Of a DNA stretch of 64,000 nucleotides, positions 39,172 through 49,641 are shown piece after piece. The DNA lies in contig NTKA01000001.1 of the NCBI GenBank assembly GCA_002456975.1, forward strand, positions 59,520 through 123,519, read 5' to 3'. Source of the stretch: Halieaceae bacterium MED-G27 (GTDB lineage: Bacteria > Pseudomonadota > Gammaproteobacteria > Pseudomonadales > Halieaceae). Every line of letters starts with the position of its first letter. Within the stretch, counting starts at the first letter, position 1. The notes beneath the pieces are model-generated. The model did not search any database and was not told the DNA's origin. It worked only from the letters and a program-made list of their open reading frames with translations. Made by a program: the position numbers and the translations under genes.

Positions 39172-40309
39172 GTTTCCTCCTCACCCGTCGCTTGCTTGTA
39201 GGCTCACGATCTTTTTCGACGCGGAGCAATATGCCGAGCATCATGCAGCTGACAATCAAACTTGAGCCGCCATAGCTGATAAATGGCAGTGTCAGACCTT
39301 TGGTCGGCAACAACCCCGAACTCACACCCATGTTGACAAAAGCCTGCCCGGCAAAAATAAGGGCGAAGCCGAAGCAAAGATAACCTTCAAAGATTCTATT
39401 CTGGCCGAGCGCTTGGTAACCAATCCACATGATGCGAGCGACCAGAGCCGCAAAGATTGCGATCACTGCGACCGCACCGACGAGACCGGTTTCCTCAGCC
39501 CAGATAGAGAACACAAAGTCGGTATGGGCTTCGGGTAGATAAAATAACTTCTGAATGCTGTTGCCCAGACCCACCCCGAACCACTCGCCCCGGCCATAAG
39601 CAATGAGGGATTGAATCAATTGAAAACCACTACCGAATGGATCCGCCCAGGGGTCCTGATACGCCATCAATCGCTGCATCCGATAGGGCGCGGCGTAGAC
39701 CATTGCCACCATGCTTCCCAATGCAAGAGCCACCAAGCCGAGCACGTAAACTAGTCTCACCCCTGCCATAAACAGTAGTCCGAAGGCTGTGCCCAAAAGG
39801 ATTACCGTCGCACCAAAATCAGGCTCGGCAAGCAGGAGTAGCGCCAAGAAGAGAAGGACGGCGATTGGTTTAGCTAGACCCTTCCATGACTCTCTCACCT
39901 GATCACCTTGACGAACCAAAAAGCCCGAGAGCCACACCACCATTGCTAATTTCGCGAATTCAGAGGGCTGAAAATTAATCGGACCGAGCGGTAGCCAGCG
40001 CTGGCTCCCATTGACCATGCGACCCACGCCGGGTACCAAGACAGCCACCAACAAACCTATGGCGAGGAGCAATAGCCAAGGTGACGCTTTACGCCATACC
40101 GACAGCGGGGTAAAAAACGCGACACTCGCACAGATAAACCCAATCGACAGATACATCATGTGTCTTAGCGTTTGCCGCCACGGGTTGCCATAGAGATGTT
40201 CAGCGTGGCTTACCGATGCCGAGCTAATGGCCACCAACCCGATCGCCATAAGCGCCAGCGCTAACCACAGCAACGTAGTATCAAGGGATTGGCGTGACTG
40301 GCGATTCAC
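39158..40309 (-). CDS. ftsW: Lipid II polymerase/cell division protein FtsW
   Basis: 383 aa; SEDS family; PINFQPSEFAKLAMVVWLS, AHTDFVFSIWAEETGLVGA, GLTLPFISYGGSSLI. Confidence 0.97.
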   Translation of the reverse strand: MNRQSRQSLDTTLLWLALALMAIGLVAISSASVSHAEHLYGNPWRQTLRHMMYLSIGFICASVAFFTPLSVWRKASPWLLLLAIGLLVAVLVPGVGRMVNGSQRWLPLGPINFQPSEFAKLAMVVWLSGFLVRQGDQVRESWKGLAKPIAVLLFLALLLLAEPDFGATVILLGTAFGLLFMAGVRLVYVLGLVALALGSMVAMVYAAPYRMQRLMAYQDPWADPFGSGFQLIQSLIAYGRGEWFGVGLGNSIQKLFYLPEAHTDFVFSIWAEETGLVGAVAVIAIFAALVARIMWIGYQALGQNRIFEGYLCFGFALIFAGQAFVNMGVSSGLLPTKGLTLPFISYGGSSLIVSCMMLGILLRVEKDREPTSKRRVRRKRVEA

Positions 40310-41670
40310 GAAGTCGTCCCTCCAATCATCGCGGTAATACTCGCTTGGAAGGCTCGCCCGCGCTCCTCATAATTCTCAAACATATCGAAACTGGCACAAG
40401 CGGGTGACAGCAGCACTGCATCTCCGGAGCTAGCCGCGACCATCGCCTGATCCACCGCTTCGGACATGCTATTTGCTCGAGTGACAACTGTGTTTGGTGA
40501 CAAGGCGCCTGCGATCTCAGACGCTGCCTCCCCCATCAGAATGACTTGCTTGCAGAAGCGAGTGATAGGGTCTCGTAATACGGAAAAGTCCTGATTTTTA
40601 CCCTGTCCACCAGCAATCAGAACTAGATTACGACCGTTCTTAATGCCCGCAATAGCAGAGCAAGTCGCCGCAGTATTGGTGGCTTTGCTATCGTCAACAA
40701 AAATTACACCATCTAAGTCGGCAACTCGCTCGCAACGATGGGGCAGCCCTGTTAAGTGTGCGAGTCCACTGACCAAATTAGACAATGGAAAGCCAAGCGC
40801 GTGGCCGATACTAAGAGATACGATTGCATTGGCGACATTGTGCTCACCGACTAGTGGAATATCCTTTCGGCGAGCAAGTGGCTCAAAGCCGAAGCAAATC
40901 CAGTCCTCTCCATCGACTTCCCTCAAACCAAACTGATTGAAGTCGGGATCGCACAGCCGCCACGCTACTAGCGTCGCACTCCCCGCATTGATCGGTAACG
41001 TCAACGGGTCCTGGCAATTGACGACAACAGCTTCAGCACCCAAAAAGATACGGTGTTTTGCCAAGTGGTAAAGCGGCATGGTCTGGTGACGATCTAGATG
41101 ATCCTCGGATAAGTTCAATACGGTCGCCGCTGCAAGATTTAACTTGCCAGCGCGCTCAAGCTGAAAAGAGGATAGTTCCAACACTGCAATATCGATCGAG
41201 GAGTCGAGTAACTCCAGCGCGGGAGTCCCCAGATTGCCGCCAACGGCCACCGATTGTCCGCAATGAGTCAGAAGTTGCCCTACCATTGAGGTGACTGTGG
41301 ATTTACCGTTCGACCCCGTAATACCCACCACGGGCACGTCGATCTCATTGACGAACAAGTCAACATCCCCACAGATTTGAGCGCCTTTATCCTGAAGCCG
41401 TCGCACCCACGGGTGCGACAGCGCGATTCCTGGCGAGACGACCGCCAAGTCAATAGCATCCAAGGCAGTTTCATCGATGTCACCAAAGTGACACATCACA
41501 TTGGACAACTCACGACGCAGCTCAAAATCCTCAGCCAGCGAGACACGCGTGTCGAAAACCTCAAAGTGAAGCCCCCGACTTTGCCAAAACCGAGCAACCG
41601 AGCGCCCAGTCGCACCCATTCCAACGATGGCACGTCGGGTGGAACTGGAAATAAGCTCAGGCATCATCAC
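40306..41670 (-). CDS. murD: UDP-N-acetylmuramoylalanine--D-glutamate ligase
   Basis: 454 aa; VVGITGSNGKSTVTSMVG, NLSEDHLDRH, VFVDDSKATNTAAT, LLSPACASFDMFENYEERGRAF. Confidence 0.97.
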   Translation of the reverse strand: MMMPELISSSTRRAIVGMGATGRSVARFWQSRGLHFEVFDTRVSLAEDFELRRELSNVMCHFGDIDETALDAIDLAVVSPGIALSHPWVRRLQDKGAQICGDVDLFVNEIDVPVVGITGSNGKSTVTSMVGQLLTHCGQSVAVGGNLGTPALELLDSSIDIAVLELSSFQLERAGKLNLAAATVLNLSEDHLDRHQTMPLYHLAKHRIFLGAEAVVVNCQDPLTLPINAGSATLVAWRLCDPDFNQFGLREVDGEDWICFGFEPLARRKDIPLVGEHNVANAIVSLSIGHALGFPLSNLVSGLAHLTGLPHRCERVADLDGVIFVDDSKATNTAATCSAIAGIKNGRNLVLIAGGQGKNQDFSVLRDPITRFCKQVILMGEAASEIAGALSPNTVVTRANSMSEAVDQAMVAASSGDAVLLSPACASFDMFENYEERGRAFQASITAMIGGTTS

Positions 41671-41674
41671 TCTC

Positions 41675-42757
41675 CTACCTCAGCTTCAAAGATGCGAGAC
41701 CGAATAGGACAAGCATTGCCGTAATAATCCAAAAGCGGACGATGACACGAGGCTCGGGGCTTCCCATCAACTCGAAGTGATGGTGAATTGGCGCCATCTT
41801 AAACACCCGTTTTCCGCGGAGCTTGAATGAGCCGACTTGGATGATCACCGATAGTGTTTCGAGTACGAATACACCGCCCATGATCAGCAAGACCACTTCC
41901 TGTCTGATCAGAACCGCCACAATCCCCAATGCGGCACCCAGCGCCAAAGCGCCGACATCACCCATGAATACCATTGCGGGATAGGTGTTGAACCATAGGA
42001 ATCCCAAACCGGCCCCAGCGATCGCACCGCAGAACACAACTAGCTCACCGGCACCGGCGATATGAGGAATATTGAGGTAGTCCGCGAAATACAGGTGACC
42101 GGTCAGGTAGGCAATCATGCCCAGGCCAACCGAGACCATCACGGTGGGCAATATCGCGAGACCATCTAAGCCGTCAGTGAGATTGACGGCGTTGCTTGAA
42201 CCAACGACCACCAAGTAGGCCCAGGGAATGAACATAACTCCCATCACCAGTGCAAAGTCCTTCAGAAATGGCAGATACAGCGTCAATTCTGGTGGCTGCA
42301 CGCTGCTAGCGTAGAGGTAAGACACCGCCGCCAGCCCAATCACCGACTGCCAAAAATACTTCCAGCGTGCGGGTAGACCACGGGTGTCTTTCTCAACTAC
42401 TTTTCGGTAATCATCAACCCAGCCGATTGCTCCAAACCCAAGTGTTGTTAGCAGCGCGACCCACAAATAGCGACTCTGGAGATCACCCCAGAGCAAAGTA
42501 CCGGCAGCGATCGCTACAAGAATCAAGGCGCCTCCCATAGTGGGAGTTCCCGACTTACTCAAATGGGATTCAGGACCCTCGACGCGAACCGTTTGGCCTA
42601 TCTGTAGCTCCTTTAGCCAACGGATCATGAACGGCCCCACCAGCGTGGAGATGATGAGCGCGGTCATAGCCGATAAAATTCCGCGCAAGGTGATGTACTG
42701 AAAGACAGCAAACCCGGGGTCCAAAAACAGTAGTTGTTCTGCTAGCCATGTCAGCAT
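41675..42757 (-). CDS. mraY: Phospho-N-acetylmuramoyl-pentapeptide transferase
   Basis: 360 aa; [60 protein letters not shown]. Confidence 0.98.
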   Translation of the reverse strand: MLTWLAEQLLFLDPGFAVFQYITLRGILSAMTALIISTLVGPFMIRWLKELQIGQTVRVEGPESHLSKSGTPTMGGALILVAIAAGTLLWGDLQSRYLWVALLTTLGFGAIGWVDDYRKVVEKDTRGLPARWKYFWQSVIGLAAVSYLYASSVQPPELTLYLPFLKDFALVMGVMFIPWAYLVVVGSSNAVNLTDGLDGLAILPTVMVSVGLGMIAYLTGHLYFADYLNIPHIAGAGELVVFCGAIAGAGLGFLWFNTYPAMVFMGDVGALALGAALGIVAVLIRQEVVLLIMGGVFVLETLSVIIQVGSFKLRGKRVFKMAPIHHHFELMGSPEPRVIVRFWIITAMLVLFGLASLKLR

Positions 42758-44112
42758 GCGGTAGCTCCAAACGGTTGAGTTAGGGCTGTCACTAAACGGT
42801 CGAGCCCGACACTCCGAGATCCCTTAATCAAAATCGTGCTGTTTGCTGGAAACTCAGGGAGATCAATGATCAGATGATCGACGGAATCAACATGAATCGA
42901 GGCTCCTTGTCGCGCATCAGCAATGCCTTTAGCAGCAGGCCCCACAGCAATCACTTGATCTATCGAGGCCAAATCAGTCGCCTTCCCGACCTCACTATGA
43001 AATCTCTGCGATTGATCACCGAGCTCCAGCATGTCACCCAACACAGCAATTCGGGGTGACGGTGCTTTTGCCAGGACATCAATGGAGGCCATGACGGACG
43101 CGGGACTCGCGTTGTAGCTGTCATCGATGAGATTTGCGCCGTTATCCAACTGCTTAAGCTCTCCCCGACCCGGCACCACGTCGGCGGTCTCAAGGCCAGC
43201 AACAACTAAATCCAGAGATACGCCCAAAGCGGTCGCCGCCGCAATTGTAGCGAGTGCATTCATAACACCAGCCCGCCCAGGCACACATATCGAGACCTCG
43301 AATCGGCGGCCGAAACTGTCAACACTGATTCGACTGCCGCGAACACCTTCATCTTCGATCTCCATGGCTCGAACATTAGCGTGCTCGGACATGCCAAATG
43401 TCACGATTCGTGCGGGCAGTGCTCGCTCGCACCATGCTTCGGTCCATGCTTGATCGGCATTGATCACCGCCACCTGATCCGCAGACAGCTCGTCGAGTAT
43501 TTCACCCTTTGCCTCTGCAATGGCATCGATGCCGCCGAACCGCCCTACATGAGCATCGAGTGCGTTGAGCAGAACCACTAAGTCAGGCTGCGCGAGGCTT
43601 TTTAGATAACGAATGTCGCCTAGTTGAGCAGCACCCATTTCAATGACCGCGTACTCAGGCTGTTGAAACAGCCGACTCAGAGTTAGAGGAACCCCAAGCT
43701 CATTGTTCTCATTACCAATGGTGGCGATGGTCGTACCTGCCCGCGACAGCACAGCAGATAGCAGCGTCTTCGCCGTTGTCTTGCCAGCGCTTCCGGTAAT
43801 ACCCACAACAGTCCCGGTAAAGCGCTGCCTCGCAAAACGACCAATCTCAGCACTAGCCGCTACCGTGTTTTCCACCTGCAGAACCGGCATATCAGTTGCG
43901 ATATTGCGTGAGACTAGCGCCGCGGCAGCGCCATTGTCGCGCGCGGTCTCAATGAACTCATGACCATCGCGTTGCGCCCCCTCAATGGCCACAAACAAAT
44001 CACCATCCACCACCTTTCGGCTATCGAGCGCCATACCAGTAATCGAGATATTACGACTAGCACCGGAGGAGCCCAGATACTGCGCAATTGACGATAATGG
44101 GATTCCGCTCAC
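42751..44112 (-). CDS. murF: UDP-MurNAc-tripeptide--D-Ala-D-Ala ligase
   Basis: 453 aa; [50 protein letters not shown]. Confidence 0.97.
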   Translation of the reverse strand: MSGIPLSSIAQYLGSSGASRNISITGMALDSRKVVDGDLFVAIEGAQRDGHEFIETARDNGAAAALVSRNIATDMPVLQVENTVAASAEIGRFARQRFTGTVVGITGSAGKTTAKTLLSAVLSRAGTTIATIGNENNELGVPLTLSRLFQQPEYAVIEMGAAQLGDIRYLKSLAQPDLVVLLNALDAHVGRFGGIDAIAEAKGEILDELSADQVAVINADQAWTEAWCERALPARIVTFGMSEHANVRAMEIEDEGVRGSRISVDSFGRRFEVSICVPGRAGVMNALATIAAATALGVSLDLVVAGLETADVVPGRGELKQLDNGANLIDDSYNASPASVMASIDVLAKAPSPRIAVLGDMLELGDQSQRFHSEVGKATDLASIDQVIAVGPAAKGIADARQGASIHVDSVDHLIIDLPEFPANSTILIKGSRSVGLDRLVTALTQPFGATAC

Positions 44113-45584
44113 GCGCCCCTCCCTCTTATCTCGAGCGCTTCTTGAGCGACATCGCCGTCACTAAATGGCAGTCGCCGTCCAGCGACTAGCTGGTAGGGCT
44201 CATGACCCTTACCTGCGATCAAAATGGTATCGTCATCATCTGCGTTGAGGATGGCGTGGTGGATCGCAGCAGCTCGATCTAGCTGTATCGCTGGTGACTC
44301 GAGGCAACCACTGACAATGTCCTCAGCAATCTGCTGGGGCGACTCATGTCGCGGATTGTCGTTGGTGACAATGACGCAATCCGCATACTGCTCCGCGATC
44401 CGCCCCATGATCGGGCGCTTTCCCGTGTCTCTATCGCCACCGCAACCAAAGACAACCCAGAGCTTTCCGGACACAGATGATCGCAGTCCGAGCATTGCTC
44501 GCTGCAGCGCATCGGGCGTGTGGGCGTAATCAACCACCACCCGAGGGACAGCTCCCTGTCCAACAAGCTCCATTCGACCAGCGACTGGATGTAACTGATG
44601 ACTCGCTGAGCACAGCTCTGAGAAGGAGAAGCCCATACCAACCAGCGTGGCAATCGCTGCCGCCACGTTGAAGGCGTTAAAGGTCCCGTGTAAAGGCAGA
44701 TCTAAATGCTCGGTGCCGTATGGCGAATGAAGTTTGGCGCGAAGACCTTGAGAGTCCTCGGCTTCCAGCGCGACTAAGATGTCCGCCGATGAATCTGTCA
44801 GTGAAATACCGAGCGCCGGGCACTGTGCTATCGAGGCCACTTGGGCTGACATGGCATCGTCGGCGTTATAGACCGCTTTCGCCAAATCAAAGTCACGGAA
44901 TAACGCCAACTTGGCATCACAGTAAGCATCTATCGATCCGTGGTAGTCGAGATGATCGCGAGTTAAGTTAGTAAAAACCCCTGTATGAATGCTGAGTCCA
45001 TCCAATCGATGCTGCGCCAGCGCATGGCTTGAAGCTTCAAGAGCTACATATTGGATAGAGTCATCGCGCCACTGATCGAGTGTACGCGACAGTGTAAAAA
45101 TATCGGGCGTGGTATTCACAGCGTCACTGATTTCGCCACTCACCAACCGCGAACCCAGAGTTCCGATAATTCCAGCTGGCTGACCAAGAAGCCTCAGCAA
45201 CTGAGCAATGTAGTCGGTGACCGACGTTTTACCATTCGTACCAGTCACCGCGGTAAGCGTCATGTCACTCGAGGGGTTCCGATAGAACCTGCGAGCGATG
45301 AGACCGCAGTAGGCGCGCAAATTAGGGATTGCGATCACTCGAGGATCGTTGGACTCGAAGTCGCTAGCTTCGGCGAGCACCGACGACGCGCCAGCACCCA
45401 GAGCACCTTCAACAAAATGTCGCCCATCACCGTCGATGCCTGGAACCGCAACAAAAAGATCCCCAGCCTCAACCAAGCGGCTGTCTAACGCGACATCAGC
45501 AGGAGTGACTGTCGCGAGCTCAGCAGGCACGGGCGCTACGATATCCTTGAGCAGGGCGTCTAGAGTGAGACTAGGCACTCCCAT
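44109..45584 (-). CDS. murE: UDP-MurNAc-dipeptide--meso-diaminopimelate ligase
   Basis: VTGTNGKTSVTDYIAQLL, DYAHTPDALQRAM, TNDNPRHESPQQIAEDI; start at MGVPSLTLDALL (45584) preferred over 45698, which overlaps ftsI. Confidence 0.97.
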   Translation of the reverse strand: MGVPSLTLDALLKDIVAPVPAELATVTPADVALDSRLVEAGDLFVAVPGIDGDGRHFVEGALGAGASSVLAEASDFESNDPRVIAIPNLRAYCGLIARRFYRNPSSDMTLTAVTGTNGKTSVTDYIAQLLRLLGQPAGIIGTLGSRLVSGEISDAVNTTPDIFTLSRTLDQWRDDSIQYVALEASSHALAQHRLDGLSIHTGVFTNLTRDHLDYHGSIDAYCDAKLALFRDFDLAKAVYNADDAMSAQVASIAQCPALGISLTDSSADILVALEAEDSQGLRAKLHSPYGTEHLDLPLHGTFNAFNVAAAIATLVGMGFSFSELCSASHQLHPVAGRMELVGQGAVPRVVVDYAHTPDALQRAMLGLRSSVSGKLWVVFGCGGDRDTGKRPIMGRIAEQYADCVIVTNDNPRHESPQQIAEDIVSGCLESPAIQLDRAAAIHHAILNADDDDTILIAGKGHEPYQLVAGRRLPFSDGDVAQEALEIRGRGA

Positions 45585-47298
45585 CGGCAACCTCCGTCTC
45601 ATCCTGCCCTGCGTAAGCCTCGGTGGGCATTGCATGCTGTAACCGCAAAACTTCGCGGGTAATCCTCGAATAAACCGGAGCGGCCGCTGAGCCTCCACCG
45701 TATAAGTCTCCGCTCGGCTCGTCGATCACCACCACGGTGACGTAGCGAGGGGCTTCTACTGGGGCAATACCGGCGAAAAGCGCCACATAGCGGTCATCCA
45801 AGTAACCGCCCGCCCCCACTTTGTGAACAGTCCCTGTCTTACCGCCCACTTGATAACCAGGCACGGCCGCATGAAAAGCGGTACCGCCCAAACCAGTGGC
45901 GCGATGCAGGACTTCGATTACTCGCTCAGCCAGATCCGACGCTATGATCCGCCGAGACGACCCATCATCAGAGGGCGCAACAATAATGGTAAGAGGTGAC
46001 AGCTTACCGTCATTGGCGAAGATGGAATAAGCGTGCGCCATTTGCAGCGGTGTTGCCAAAAGGCCATAACCAAAGGCTGGAGTCACCTGATCGATCTCAC
46101 TCCAAAAGTCGTGATCGGGCAGTCGACCCGAGCGCTCACCCGGAAACTCTGCGCCGGTTACCCGCCCCAAACCAAAGCGTTGAAAGACCTTAAGAATGGG
46201 CTCGTGACCTATGTGCTGAGCCATTTTTGTGACGCCCACCTGACTGGATTTCTCAATCACTTGAGAGACCGACAACTCGCCGTAATTCCGTGGATCCGGC
46301 AGCACCTTGTCACCGACTCGAATCCGGCCGGGCGAGGTATCAATGACGCTATCCACGGAATATTCGCCGCTCTCAAGTGCAGCAACCAAGGTCAACGGCT
46401 TGACGATTGAACCAGGCTCAAAAACGTCAGTAACCACCCGATTACGCATTGCGCCGAGGTCAATACTTCCTCGCCGATTTGGGTTAAACGAGGGCACTGT
46501 GGTAATCGCGAGCACCTCCCCCGAATGCGCATCGAGGGTAATAGCTGATCCGCTTTTCGCCCCTGTTTCACTCACCGCCCGCAACAACTCTCGGTGCTGA
46601 ACATGCTGCAGCCTCAGATCGATACTAAGGGCGAGACTCTCGCCAGCCTGAGCCGCCTTGACGACACCGATATCTCGTATGACGTCACCGTGAAGATCTT
46701 TGATAAATTTTTTGCGGCCTACTTCACCCCGAAGCAGGTCATTAAAAGCAAGCTCAACGCCCGAAACCCCAGCGCCATCAACATCTGTCGTGCCAACGAG
46801 CTGCGATACCACCTCGCCAGCGGGATAAAACCGTCGATATTCCCGATCACCGTAGACACCTTTTATTCCCAACTGAAGGACCGTCCGTGCGCGCTCGGGC
46901 GTTAAGTGTCGAGCCAGATACATGAACTGCTTGTTTCGATATCGATGGAGACGCGATTGTAAATCTTGAACATTGGTATCGAGCGCGAGGGCCACCTGTA
47001 GCACCGCTTCGGAATCCTTAAGCTCCTGCGGGTTAATCCATAGAGTGACTACCGGCGTTGACACAGCTAGCGGCGTCCCGCGACGGTCGGTAATCTGACC
47101 TCGGAACGCTGGGATCTCGGCTGCCCGAACAGCTCTTAAATCACCCTGGTGCTTGAGGAAGTCGGCACCGTGCTGACTTGCGCCGACCTGTAACTGAACC
47201 AGGCGCAACACCAACATACCAAACAGCCCTGCCAATACAGCCGCCACCAGCAGGATGCGCCAACCATGCCTATTGCGAACCGACTCAGAGCGCGTCAC
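45571..47298 (-). CDS. ftsI: Peptidoglycan D,D-transpeptidase FtsI (PBP3)
   Basis: 575 aa; RGQITDRRGTPLAVSTPV, EPGSIVKPLTL (SxxK), EKSSQVGVTKM, QVGGKTGTVHKV (KTG). Confidence 0.97.
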   Translation of the reverse strand: MTRSESVRNRHGWRILLVAAVLAGLFGMLVLRLVQLQVGASQHGADFLKHQGDLRAVRAAEIPAFRGQITDRRGTPLAVSTPVVTLWINPQELKDSEAVLQVALALDTNVQDLQSRLHRYRNKQFMYLARHLTPERARTVLQLGIKGVYGDREYRRFYPAGEVVSQLVGTTDVDGAGVSGVELAFNDLLRGEVGRKKFIKDLHGDVIRDIGVVKAAQAGESLALSIDLRLQHVQHRELLRAVSETGAKSGSAITLDAHSGEVLAITTVPSFNPNRRGSIDLGAMRNRVVTDVFEPGSIVKPLTLVAALESGEYSVDSVIDTSPGRIRVGDKVLPDPRNYGELSVSQVIEKSSQVGVTKMAQHIGHEPILKVFQRFGLGRVTGAEFPGERSGRLPDHDFWSEIDQVTPAFGYGLLATPLQMAHAYSIFANDGKLSPLTIIVAPSDDGSSRRIIASDLAERVIEVLHRATGLGGTAFHAAVPGYQVGGKTGTVHKVGAGGYLDDRYVALFAGIAPVEAPRYVTVVVIDEPSGDLYGGGSAAAPVYSRITREVLRLQHAMPTEAYAGQDETEVADGSA

Positions 47299-47576
47299 TC
47301 GACCACCACTTTTATATCGCCCGTCTCGGGAGAATTCATGGCCAACAGCTTGCTGGATTCGCTACTCACTCGGTGCGGTGCCGATAAAGTCGACAATTCC
47401 AGGACCAAACGACTGTACTCCTCCTGCATCTGCCATCGCGATACTTCCAAGGCTTGTAGCTCACTGTAGAGAACCCGGCTTTGATGGGTGGAATTGACCA
47501 GCGACAAGGCAGACCAAACCACCAGCAAAGTAATCAGCAGCTGACCTCGGAATGAGTTTAGTTCTGTCCAACTCAT
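47295..47576 (-). CDS. ftsL: Cell division protein FtsL
   Basis: 93 aa; single TM plus coiled coil between rsmH and ftsI. Confidence 0.92.
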   Translation of the reverse strand: MSWTELNSFRGQLLITLLVVWSALSLVNSTHQSRVLYSELQALEVSRWQMQEEYSRLVLELSTLSAPHRVSSESSKLLAMNSPETGDIKVVVE

Positions 47577-48490
47577 GCGAGGCGCTCCGCAACTCGCATG
47601 ATGGCCGAGCGAGACCTCGGATTTGCCTCGATCTCGCGGGCCGAGGGCTTAACCGCCTTTCCCACCAAAGCTAACGATTTCTGTAAATCGCTATCAACAA
47701 CTGGTAAGTGCCTAGGCAGCGAAACGCCTCGCGCCTCGTTGCGCATAAACCGCTTAACAATCCGATCTTCTAAAGAGTGAAAACTGATGACGACGAGACG
47801 ACCACCAATCACCAACTTTGAAACCACAGTCGACAGCAACAACTCGAGATCATCGAGCTCGCGATTAATAAAGATTCGAATCGCCTGAAACGCGCGCGTC
47901 GCCGGATGCTTGTTGGGCTCCCATTTGGGGTTTGCCTCAGCAACGATAGTCGCTAACTGTCCGGTGGTTTCGATAGCACGCTCACGCCTCGCCGAAACAA
48001 TAGCGGCGGCCATACGCCGAGCGAATCGCTCCTCTCCGTAGGTTTTTATCACCTCTGAAATCTCAGTCTCTGGCGCCTCTGCAAGCCATTCAGCTGCTGT
48101 AATACCCTCCTGGGAGTTCATGCGCATATCGAGCGGGCCATTATCTCTAAAGCCAAAACCTCGGGAGGGATCGTCGAGTTGAGGTGATGACACACCAAGA
48201 TCTAACAAGACTCCGTCAAGCTGTCGCTCAGCAATGACATCATCCATCATCACAAAGCTACCCAAGACGAAGGCAAACCGAGAATCATCAGATAGCGACA
48301 GACTCTCACGAGCCGCCTCGGGGTCCTTATCAAAAGCGGTCAGTCGGCCGTTCGACCCCAAACTCTTCAGAATCCGACGGCTGTGCCCACCGCGGCCGTA
48401 AGTACCATCGACATAGTGGCCGTCGGGCGCGACGTTTAGCGCCTCAACAGACTCCTCGAGCAATACAGGTATGTGGCCGTTACCACTCAA
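47573..48490 (-). CDS. rsmH: 16S rRNA (cytosine1402-N4)-methyltransferase RsmH
   Basis: 305 aa; HIPVLLEESVEALNVAPDGHYVDGTYGRGGHSRRIL, LLDLGVSSPQLDDPSRGFGF, VISFHSLEDRIVKRF, NPRSRSAIMRVAER. Confidence 0.98.
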   Translation of the reverse strand: MSGNGHIPVLLEESVEALNVAPDGHYVDGTYGRGGHSRRILKSLGSNGRLTAFDKDPEAARESLSLSDDSRFAFVLGSFVMMDDVIAERQLDGVLLDLGVSSPQLDDPSRGFGFRDNGPLDMRMNSQEGITAAEWLAEAPETEISEVIKTYGEERFARRMAAAIVSARRERAIETTGQLATIVAEANPKWEPNKHPATRAFQAIRIFINRELDDLELLLSTVVSKLVIGGRLVVISFHSLEDRIVKRFMRNEARGVSLPRHLPVVDSDLQKSLALVGKAVKPSAREIEANPRSRSAIMRVAERLA

Positions 48491-48939
48491 AGCTTGAGCT
48501 CCATAAGCTCAGCGGGCATCTCTGCCTCACCGGCAGTTAACGCCTCCTCACACTCGGCAGCCCACAAGTCGTCAGACCACAACTCCAACTTATTGCCCTG
48601 CCCGACTAGCACCGCGCGCTTCTCAAGGCGCGCGTACTCTCGCAAGGCCGCCGGCAGGAGGACACGTCCATTACCATCGAGCTCAAGATCACTGGCATAG
48701 CCCAATACAAGCCGCTGGAAGCGCTTAACCGCCGGGTTTAGCGTAGGTAGCCCCTGGATATCGCGCTCGACCCGCTCCCACTCGGGGAGCGGATAGATCA
48801 CCAGGCAGTGGGTCTGGGTGTCTATGCTGACGACAACACGTCCCGCACCAATCTCGACGAGGCTCTCGCGCTGGCGCGCGGGGACAGATAGCCGCCCCTT
48901 TGCATCCAGATTGATGTGCTGAACTCCCCGAAACACCAC
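48487..48939 (-). CDS. mraZ: Transcriptional regulator MraZ
   Basis: 150 aa; MVFRGVQHINLDAKGRLSVPARQRESL, two SpoVT/AbrB-like repeats; first gene of dcw cluster. Confidence 0.96.
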   Translation of the reverse strand: MVFRGVQHINLDAKGRLSVPARQRESLVEIGAGRVVVSIDTQTHCLVIYPLPEWERVERDIQGLPTLNPAVKRFQRLVLGYASDLELDGNGRVLLPAALREYARLEKRAVLVGQGNKLELWSDDLWAAECEEALTAGEAEMPAELMELKL

Positions 48940-48975
48940 TTCCCTCCAAAATCACACTGAATCAGACAGGCTTTT

Positions 48976-48998
48976 CCCTAAAAACCCACTTTCTCCCA
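48976..48998 (-). promoter_or_regulatory. MraZ-box-like TGGGN repeats upstream of mraZ
   Basis: Minus strand reads TGGGAgaaagTGGGTttttAGGGA; three GGG blocks at 10- and 9-bp spacing, 37-60 nt upstream of mraZ start. Confidence 0.6.
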
Positions 48999-49261
48999 CA
49001 TATCACCACCTTAACAACGCTGTTGGGACCGGTCAACGAAAAAAACGAAAAATTCCTGTGATTTCAGAGTCTTATATGCGGACAGACGACTGGTTATTGC
49101 CGCGAAACGAGAGGTGCTTCGGGCGAACAAAAGTGACGATTAGTCATTGAATTAGAGACTTTAGCGATAAAAATTCTGATATAAATAGTATTTTTAGAAT
49201 AAAAAATATTTTTATATAACCAAAAAGCCTAAGTAAGCGCACCCCTAGCGCGGAGGTGTAA

Positions 49262-49606
49262 GGTGAGTTGGTCGATAAGCCGGGTTCTGTCGTGGACGAT
49301 CATTCATCTGCGACGAGCGTCGCCGCTCGCCTGTAGCGACCTACCCGGATCCGCCGAGGGTCACGGCCTAAGGATCCCTATTTGGTCTTGCTCCGAGTGG
49401 GGTTTACCATCGCCATGCTCGTTGCCGACCATGCGGTGCGCTCTTACCGCACCTTTTCACCCTTACCCAACCTCAGGGCTGGGCGGTTTCCTTTCTGCTG
49501 CACTTTCCGTAGGCTCGCGCCTCCCAGGCGTTACCTGGCACTCTGACCCGTTGGAGCCCGGACTTTCCTCTGCGCTGAATAGCACAGCGATCGCCTGACC
49601 AACTCG
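49262..49606 (-). ncRNA. rnpB: RNase P RNA (class A)
   Basis: Minus strand: GAGTTGGTC...GAGGAAAGTCCGGGCTCC...GCAGAAAGGAAACCGCC...GGGTGAAAAGGTGCGGTAAGAGCGCACC...GACAGAACCCGGCTTATCGACCAACTC; P1 GAGTTGGTC/GACCAACTC closes the molecule. Confidence 0.97.
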
Positions 49607-49641
49607 GGCCCAAGCTAACACTGCTCCCTAGGGAGGCTCAA

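Noticed and set aside
32483-48939. Absence of murB in the dcw cluster
   Set aside because: murB is outside the dcw cluster in Pseudomonas and many other gammaproteobacteria, so not unusual
49140-49225. Very AT-rich stretch between rnpB and mraZ
   Set aside because: Consistent with ordinary promoter/terminator spacer DNA; no ORF, repeat unit or mobile-element signature
49263-49598. 111-aa ORF in the track
   Set aside because: Lies entirely antisense to rnpB, whose conserved core is unmistakable; a spurious ORF
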